From Myxococcota bacterium (GTDB lineage: Bacteria; Myxococcota_C; UBA6777), in assembly GCA_023150835.1 (NCBI GenBank), contig JAKLKB010000089.1, positions 1 through 28,621 of the forward strand: 28,621 nt of DNA, written 5' to 3'. Shown here in pieces: positions 24,172 through 28,621 of the stretch (position 1 is its first letter; every line of letters starts with the position of its first letter). A model generated the notes under the pieces. That model was given only the letters and a program-made list of their open reading frames with translations, was not told where the DNA came from and ran no database searches. A program made the translations under genes and the position numbers.

Positions 24172-24285
24172 CCTCCCCTCTTGGCTTGCCTTGGGAGGCA
24201 CGCTGCATCACGCATCCCCTCCCTGTACTCATGGAGGCCCTCGGCGGATATCGCTCTCATACATATCCTCCGCATTCAAACCTCC
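24172..24285 (+). promoter_or_regulatory. rpmI leader with competing CCTCC/GGAGG pairings
   Basis: GGGAGG (24193-24198) can pair with CCTCCC at 24172-24177 or with CCTCCC at 24218-24223, but not both. GGAGG at 24233-24237 and CCTCC at 24267-24271 and 24281-24285 add further alternatives. The leader precedes rpmI, the site where ribosomal protein L20 represses translation in E. coli. A regulatory role is inferred from position and pairing. Confidence 0.4.
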
Positions 24286-24374
24286 GTGTGATTCTTTTTG
24301 TCACCAACTCCGATTGCTTGGTCCATCCACCTCGCAATCCTTTACGCGCTGTCCCACACGCAGGAGCATTCGCG

Positions 24375-24578
24375 ATGCCCAAGATGAAAACCAACAGCGG
24401 CGCTAAAAAACGCTTCCGCTACACCGCAACCGGCAAGATCCGACGCGCCAAATCCAACCACCGGCACATCTTGACCAAAAAATCACCCAAACGCAAACGA
24501 CGCCTTCGCCAAAGCGATCTCATCGACTCCAGCGATGAGCGCCGTCTCAAGCGCTTGATGCCCTACGGACAAAAATAA
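24375..24578 (+). CDS. rpmI: Large ribosomal subunit protein bL35
   Basis: This 67-residue, strongly basic protein is typical of L35. It starts MPKMKTNSGAKKRFRYTATG and continues KIRRAKSNHRHILTKKSPKRKRRLR, given here in two parts (KIRRAKSNHRHILTKK, SPKRKRRLR). The end includes KRLMPYG. It is a structural protein of the 50S subunit. CAGGAG lies 8 nt before the ATG. It sits between infC and rplT as usual, but with unusually long gaps on both sides (293 and 310 nt). Confidence 0.97.
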   Translation: MPKMKTNSGAKKRFRYTATGKIRRAKSNHRHILTKKSPKRKRRLRQSDLIDSSDERRLKRLMPYGQK

Positions 24579-24614
24579 TCCAGTCCACATCGGGCCAGAA
24601 CCATCCACCCCAAC

Positions 24615-24882
24615 GGACAGTTCTACTGTTTCTTTCGGGCTGTCCAATACAGCCCATCCCATCGAACGAATCCTCGTTCGATGTACCGAACGCTTCCCAA
24701 ACGGTTCGTGCGGTTTGTTCCACCAAACCACTGACCGCCGACTCAGACGAATCCCTCACTCTCTGTGATCGCGGCAGCTTGCACCAACCCCACCGATCGC
24801 GTTCTTCTTCCCATTACACAACACCAAGTTGCACGGAAGGGTCCATAAAGGCGGATACCGCTCCCTTCCTGCGCGAAGGAGG
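24615..24882 (+). promoter_or_regulatory. Structured rplT leader with a Shine-Dalgarno-sequestering switch
   Basis: The 310-nt rpmI-rplT gap has no gene. Its hairpins are GGGCTGT 24637-24643 with ACAGCCC 24649-24655, competing with GGACAG 24615-24620/CTGTCC 24640-24645. A perfect 10-bp stem joins 24660-24669 and 24674-24683. GGTTTG 24712-24717 pairs with CAAACC 24724-24729, competing with CAAAC 24698-24702. Near the start codon, CCTTC 24864-24868 can pair with GAAGG 24875-24879 and hide the Shine-Dalgarno. GGAAGGG 24835-24841 can instead pair with CCCTTCC 24863-24869 and free it. An L20-responsive element is the natural guess. Confidence 0.5.
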
Positions 24883-24888
24883 AAAAAG

Positions 24889-25242
24889 ATGAGGGTTAAA
24901 CGAGGTTTTAAGGCGCGACGTCGCCGCAATCGCAAACTCAAGCTCGTCTCTGGCTTTGTCTCGGGACGCCGACGCATCTATCGTCAGGCCATGGAAACCC
25001 TGCGACGTGCGCTCAATTATGCCTTCCGCGACCGTCGCCAAAATAAACGCGACTTCCGCAAACTTTGGATCGCTCGGATCTCCGCTGCGGCCAAAAACAA
25101 CAACATCTCCTATAGCAAGTTCATCCATGGTCTCAAACAAGCCAACTGCGTCCTCGATCGCAAGATCCTCGCAGATATCGCTGTGCGTGACCCCCAATCC
25201 TTCACCAGCTTGGTTGAACTCGCACGCAAACACCTTGGCTAA
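24889..25242 (+). CDS. rplT: Large ribosomal subunit protein bL20
   Basis: This 117-residue protein is clearly L20: MRVKRGFKARRRRNRKLKL at the N-terminus, GFVSGRRRIYRQAMETLRRA, YAFRDRRQNKRDFRKLWIAR, then ISYSKFIHGLKQA and LDRKILADIAV. L20 is an early 50S assembly protein and, in several bacteria, a translational repressor of its own operon. A strong AAGGAGG lies 6 nt before the ATG but can be sequestered by a hairpin. An upstream TTG at 24829 would add 20 residues within the leader and is rejected. No pheST follows. Confidence 0.97.
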   Translation: MRVKRGFKARRRRNRKLKLVSGFVSGRRRIYRQAMETLRRALNYAFRDRRQNKRDFRKLWIARISAAAKNNNISYSKFIHGLKQANCVLDRKILADIAVRDPQSFTSLVELARKHLG

Positions 25243-25306
25243 CACACCTTTTTGGCTGTGTCCCCCCCTCAACCTCTAACGTAAGCCAAAACGAAAAGAA
25301 CAAGCC

Positions 25307-25597
25307 ATGGAAAAAAAGACGATGACCAAAGCCGATCTCATCGAAGAAGTATACGAGACCGTCGGCTTCTCCAAAAAAGATTCTGCTGAACTTGTGGACC
25401 TCGTGTTCAACACCGTCAAAGAAACCCTTGAACACGGCGACAAACTCAAAGTCTCTGGCTTTGGCAACTTCATCGTGCGTGAGAAAAAATCCCGCATCGG
25501 TCGAAATCCCCAAACTGGCCAAGAGATCGAGATCTCCGCTCGCCGCGTCCTCACTTTCAAACCCAGCCAAGTCCTCAAAAACTCCCTCAACGGCTGA
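25307..25597 (+). CDS. ihfA: Integration host factor alpha-type HU/IHF protein
   Basis: This 96-residue protein is a member of the HU/IHF DNA-bending family. The order is LIEEVYETVGFSKKDSAELV, then KLKVSGFGNFIVREK, the beta-arm tip GRNPQTGQEIEI with its intercalating Pro, and SARRVLTFKPSQVLK. ARRV with GRNP and a position downstream of rplT point to the IHF alpha branch. The partner IHF beta gene is not in the window. The ATG at 25307 lacks a clear Shine-Dalgarno but is preceded by an A-rich stretch; an ATG five codons later is possible. In many proteobacteria pheS and pheT lie between rplT and ihfA; here only 64 nt do. Confidence 0.88.
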   Translation: MEKKTMTKADLIEEVYETVGFSKKDSAELVDLVFNTVKETLEHGDKLKVSGFGNFIVREKKSRIGRNPQTGQEIEISARRVLTFKPSQVLKNSLNG

Positions 25598-25787
25598 GCT
25601 TTCCCCTCTTTTTCCACACCCCGCCCACACAAACGCACCCTCTCCCCAAACAATTCTTGCTCCCCCCTCTGTTTTGCGCTATGGATACCGCAATTTCCCC
25701 GATCCACACGCGGCGCGATCCACAAGATCATCCCAAAGAACCCTTACGCGGCCACCGCAACCGCGCAACCTGAAGAAAGCGAGCCCC

Positions 25788-26798
25788 ATGGCTGAGCAAA
25801 CCACTTCCTCCCACAACACCGAGTCCCTTCAACCTACCCTCAACCCACACGCCAAACCGCGCAACCTCGCCGGATACATCGCCGTCAGTATACGTGGCGT
25901 CATCATGGGCATCGCCGATGTCATCCCCGGTGTATCGGGCGGTACGATGGCCCTGATCCTTGGCATCTACGAAGAACTCGTCTCCAGCATCCGTTCCTTC
26001 AACGCCACCGCGATCAAACTGCTCCTGCGCGGACGCTTCCTCGACTTCGCAAAACACGTCAATCTCTTCTTCTTGCTCTTTCTCGTCGGCGGCATCGCAG
26101 CCGCCATCCTCTCCCTCGCCAAACTCATCCCCGCCCTTCTCGACAAACACCCCGCCCCCGTCCACGGGCTTTTCTTTGGCTTGATCCTCGCCAGTATCTT
26201 TCTCGTCTGGCGTCAAATCAAAGAAGTCTCCATCGCCACTATCTCTTTGGCTATCCTCGGGGCCGTCGGAGCCTATTGGCTTGTGGGCTTGATCCCCTTC
26301 TCCACACCCGATTCCTATCCCTTCATCTTCTTCTGCGGATTCATCGCCATCATCGCCATGATCCTCCCCGGCATCAGCGGCTCCTTTGTCTTGCTCTTGC
26401 TCGGAAAATACGCCTTTATCTTGGCCGCGCTCCATCATGTCGCCAAATACCGCTCCTTCGATAGCAACCTCCTCGTCATCCTCGTCTTTATCGCTGGATG
26501 CGTCGTCGGCCTTCTCTCCTTCTCTCACGTCCTACAATGGCTCCTTGATCATTACCACGCCTTTACGATGGCCCTCCTCGCTGGCTTTATGGTCGGTTCC
26601 CTCCGACGTATCTGGCCTTACCAAGATTACGTTCGTAAAACTTTCGGCCAAAAAGAACTGATCGTCGAATATACCAACGTCCTCCCCAGATCTTGGGGCA
26701 GCGAACAGATCCTCGCCATCGTCCTCCTGTTTGTTGGTATCCTTATCATCTTCACCATGGATATGCTCGTTCAACAAAAAGACAAAACCGCTACATAA
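25788..26798 (+). CDS. popT: DUF368 polyprenyl-phosphate translocase (PopT family)
   Basis: This 336-residue, roughly ten-segment membrane protein is of the DUF368 family. It contains the paired re-entrant-type motifs GVIMGIADVIPGVSGGTMAL (37-56) and MILPGISGSFVLLLLGKY (191-208). DUF368 proteins (PopT) have been shown to help return undecaprenyl phosphate to the inner leaflet, alongside DedA (UptA) proteins, supporting peptidoglycan and surface-polymer synthesis. The N-terminal 25 residues are polar. The ATG follows GAAAGCGAG, a poor ribosome site. It lies 190 nt after ihfA and 79 nt before apt. The function here is inferred from the family; the symbol is given on that basis. Confidence 0.85.
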   Translation: MAEQTTSSHNTESLQPTLNPHAKPRNLAGYIAVSIRGVIMGIADVIPGVSGGTMALILGIYEELVSSIRSFNATAIKLLLRGRFLDFAKHVNLFFLLFLVGGIAAAILSLAKLIPALLDKHPAPVHGLFFGLILASIFLVWRQIKEVSIATISLAILGAVGAYWLVGLIPFSTPDSYPFIFFCGFIAIIAMILPGISGSFVLLLLGKYAFILAALHHVAKYRSFDSNLLVILVFIAGCVVGLLSFSHVLQWLLDHYHAFTMALLAGFMVGSLRRIWPYQDYVRKTFGQKELIVEYTNVLPRSWGSEQILAIVLLFVGILIIFTMDMLVQQKDKTAT

Positions 26799-26877
26799 CC
26801 CCATAACCCCGCACCCTCAGCTTTTTATCAAAAACCGCTACAGCTTCCACCAACCTTTGCCATCACGGAGCTTTCCC

Positions 26878-27393
26878 ATGTCCATCATCCTCGACAACAT
26901 CCGCGATATCCCTGACTTTCCCAAACCCGGGATCTTGTTCAAAGATATCACTCCACTACTCGCAAATCCCGATGCCTTCGGCCATGTCATCGAACTTCTC
27001 ACCGCACATTACAAAAACATGCAGATCAGCAAAGTCATCGGCGTCGAATCCCGTGGCTTTATCTTTGGCGCTCCTCTCGCCTACAGCCTCGGTGTCGGCT
27101 TTGTCCCTGTCCGCAAACCCGGCAAACTACCCCACAAAACCCTCAAAGAAAGCTACGAACTCGAATACGGCTTCGACACCATCGAGATCCACGCCGAAGA
27201 TATCCAACCCAACGAACGCGTCCTCGTCATCGACGACCTCCTCGCAACAGGCGGTACTGCCGCCGCTGTCGGACGCCTCCTCGAAAAACTTCAAGCCCAC
27301 GTCGTTAGCTTCGCCTTCCTGATCGAACTCTCTTTCCTCAATGGCCGCCAAAAACTCGCTGGACACGAGATCTTTAGCATCGTCCAATACTAA
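26878..27393 (+). CDS. apt: Adenine phosphoribosyltransferase
   Basis: This is a purine-salvage enzyme converting adenine and PRPP to AMP and pyrophosphate. The 171 residues match the family length. Features are IRDIPDFPKPGILFKDITPLL near the start (given as IRDIPDFPKPG and ILFKDITPLL), GVESRGFIFGAPLA, VPVRKPGKLP, YGFDTIEIHAEDI, and the PRPP-binding loop VLVIDDLLATGGTA (about residues 118-131). GGAG lies 7 nt before the ATG. It follows popT by 79 nt on the same strand; no terminator was seen between them. Confidence 0.96.
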   Translation: MSIILDNIRDIPDFPKPGILFKDITPLLANPDAFGHVIELLTAHYKNMQISKVIGVESRGFIFGAPLAYSLGVGFVPVRKPGKLPHKTLKESYELEYGFDTIEIHAEDIQPNERVLVIDDLLATGGTAAAVGRLLEKLQAHVVSFAFLIELSFLNGRQKLAGHEIFSIVQY

Positions 27394-27549
27394 TCCACAC
27401 CTGCTTTCCACTTCCGCTCCTCCCCGACCCTGCCTTCTCTCCACGTCACAACACAAACGCCCCTCTTGCCTTGCACAACGAATCATCCCAAGATACCGAT
27501 ACTTCCATCTCCACAGATGGCTGCCCCCTTACTGCAAAGGCCGACACCG

Positions 27550-28621
27550 ATGGACCTACACCGCAAACAACGATCCCTCCCAACACCTCGACCTTTTTTC
27601 ACACTCGCCGCGATCTGGCTTGCGCTCGCTGCCATGCTTGTTTTCCCCCATGCTTGCGTTGTCTCCAGTCCTTCCGTCGCCTGCCTCCCTTGCCCTTGCG
27701 CAAACGGCCTCACCCGCGCAAACGGCCTTTGTGTCCCCCCCGAACAACAAACCAACCCGCTCTCCTTTTGCTTTGCCGACGGCCAAACCTCGGACGGACT
27801 CCTCACAGAACCCCTCCATCAAGAAACCACACCCAAAGATGCCGCCACACCCGAAGAGATCACTCCCTCCGAAGATGCCGCCACACCCGAAGAGATCACT
27901 CTCTCCGAAGAGGCCACCACACCCGAAGAATCCACCCTGATCGAACCCAGCCCCGAAGAGGCCACCACCGAACCCAACCCAGAGATCTCCCCAGATACCC
28001 GTTGCACCGATGATACAGACTGCCCCACAGGCTCGATCTGCCTCACCGAAAAAGGCGAATGCGCCCCAAGCGAATGCACCCCAACTCGCCCATGCAACGG
28101 CTTTCTCGCCTGCATCAACGGACGCTGCCAAGCCTGCCAAGTCGACGATCAATGCAAACCTCGTGGCACAGGGTATTTCTGCCTCGATGGGATCTGCATC
28201 CGCAAAGCAGTCCTCACCAACAACGTCTATGCGTGGAGCGACGGAACCTACGCCTCCGATTGTATGCAGTATCGCTACCCCACCCTCGGCTTTGAACCCG
28301 CCTCACAAGACGGCGTCTACCGCATCCAACCTCCCGGTGAATCCCCCTTCCTCACCCACTGCATGATGCGCTACGCAGGTGGCGGATGGACCTTAACTTT
28401 ACGCATCGACGGCCAAAAACAAAACTTCTCCTACAGCGAACCCCTCTGGACCAACCGCAACTCCACCGCCAACATCGCCTCCCCCGACGCCCTCGCCAAA
28501 GAAGAAGTCAAACCACCCAGCTATTGGAGCCTCCCCTTCCAGCAAATCCTCCTCCACAACGCTTCCTCCCCCAAAAGCACCCCCTTGATCCTCAACGCTA
28601 CCGCCGCCTCAACCCTCGCTT
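27550..28621 (+). CDS. Exported Cys-rich protein with a fibrinogen-like domain (3' end outside the window)
   Basis: This open frame continues past the window end; 357 complete codons are visible. After MDLHRKQRSLPTPRP comes a hydrophobic stretch (about 16-34), then FPHAC, probably an export signal; a lipobox is not convincing. Residues about 88-145 are a Thr/Pro/Glu-rich stalk with 12-residue repeats (DAATPEEITPSE type). Cys-rich segments follow, of the CTDDTDCPTGSICL, CNGFLACINGRCQACQVDDQC type. Next comes a DGVYRIQPPGE... HCMMRYAGGGWTLTLRI stretch typical of the fibrinogen C-terminal fold. Such proteins are usually displayed on or released from the cell and may bind glycans. The start has AAAGG 9 nt upstream and is the first in-frame ATG before the signal. 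No partner gene is visible. Confidence 0.75.
   Translation, partial: MDLHRKQRSLPTPRPFFTLAAIWLALAAMLVFPHACVVSSPSVACLPCPCANGLTRANGLCVPPEQQTNPLSFCFADGQTSDGLLTEPLHQETTPKDAATPEEITPSEDAATPEEITLSEEATTPEESTLIEPSPEEATTEPNPEISPDTRCTDDTDCPTGSICLTEKGECAPSECTPTRPCNGFLACINGRCQACQVDDQCKPRGTGYFCLDGICIRKAVLTNNVYAWSDGTYASDCMQYRYPTLGFEPASQDGVYRIQPPGESPFLTHCMMRYAGGGWTLTLRIDGQKQNFSYSEPLWTNRNSTANIASPDALAKEEVKPPSYWSLPFQQILLHNASSPKSTPLILNATAASTLA
27838..27945. repeat. 36-bp tandem repeat encoding the acidic stalk
   Basis: Units at 27838-27873 and 27874-27909 are nearly identical, and a diverged third lies at 27910-27945. They encode DAATPEEITPSE, DAATPEEITLSE and EATTPEESTLIE. A further partial unit follows. The repeat lengthens a Thr/Pro/Glu spacer between the membrane-proximal and Cys-rich parts. 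Confidence 0.9.

Noticed and set aside
27630-27660. Lipoprotein signal in the fibrinogen-like protein
   Set aside because: FPHAC deviates from the lipobox at the -3 and -2 positions, so lipidation is not claimed.

Overview
The window reads as chromosomal DNA of a Gram-negative bacterium. The best guess is a deltaproteobacterial or Myxococcota-like lineage. Support comes from a complete 13-subunit-type nuo operon, an SUMF1/FGE-like secreted protein, a Cys-rich protein with a fibrinogen-like domain, and the mixture of housekeeping and surface genes. The lineage is inference; no rRNA or other marker is present. No prophage, IS element, CRISPR array or tRNA was seen.

Layout. (1) 1-1135: a small unknown membrane protein on the minus strand, then a gene-free stretch with four consecutive hairpins behind a plus-strand TTGACA box (candidate structured ncRNA), all bracketed by two inverted copies of a REP-like repeat. 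(2) 1136-3766, minus strand: a membrane-anchored GNAT/FemAB-like acyltransferase and an FkbM-type methyltransferase, probably surface-polymer or lipid modification. (3) 3856-18927, minus strand: nuoA-B-CD-E-F-G-H-I-J-K-L-M-N, encoding respiratory complex I, with a candidate promoter before nuoA and an intrinsic terminator after nuoN. NuoN and NuoM carry unusual repeat-containing C-terminal tails, and NuoJ has a long inserted loop. (4) 19236-20501, plus strand: a secreted FGE-like protein, divergent from nuo. (5) 20511-23287, minus strand: a two-gene unit of a GT28/MGDG-synthase-like glycosyltransferase with a PspA-like coiled-coil C-terminus and a CpsB/YwqE-type PHP phosphatase. (6) 23557-25597, plus strand: infC (ATC start codon), rpmI, rplT, ihfA, with two long structured leaders before rpmI and rplT and no pheST before ihfA. 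(7) 25788-27393, plus strand: popT (DUF368, undecaprenyl-phosphate translocase) and apt. (8) 27550 to the window end: an incomplete exported Cys-rich/fibrinogen-like protein.

How it fits together. The nuo block oxidises NADH, reduces quinone and pumps protons. Several other genes bear on the envelope: acyltransferase, FkbM, glycosyltransferase, CpsB, PopT and two exported proteins. The translation block appears to be controlled post-transcriptionally. The most interesting candidates are the four-hairpin RNA near 0.8 kb, the glycosyltransferase-PspA-like fusion, the switch-like leader of rplT, and the Arg/Pro repeat tail of NuoN. All coordinates, counts and structures were read by eye; nothing was searched or folded by software.
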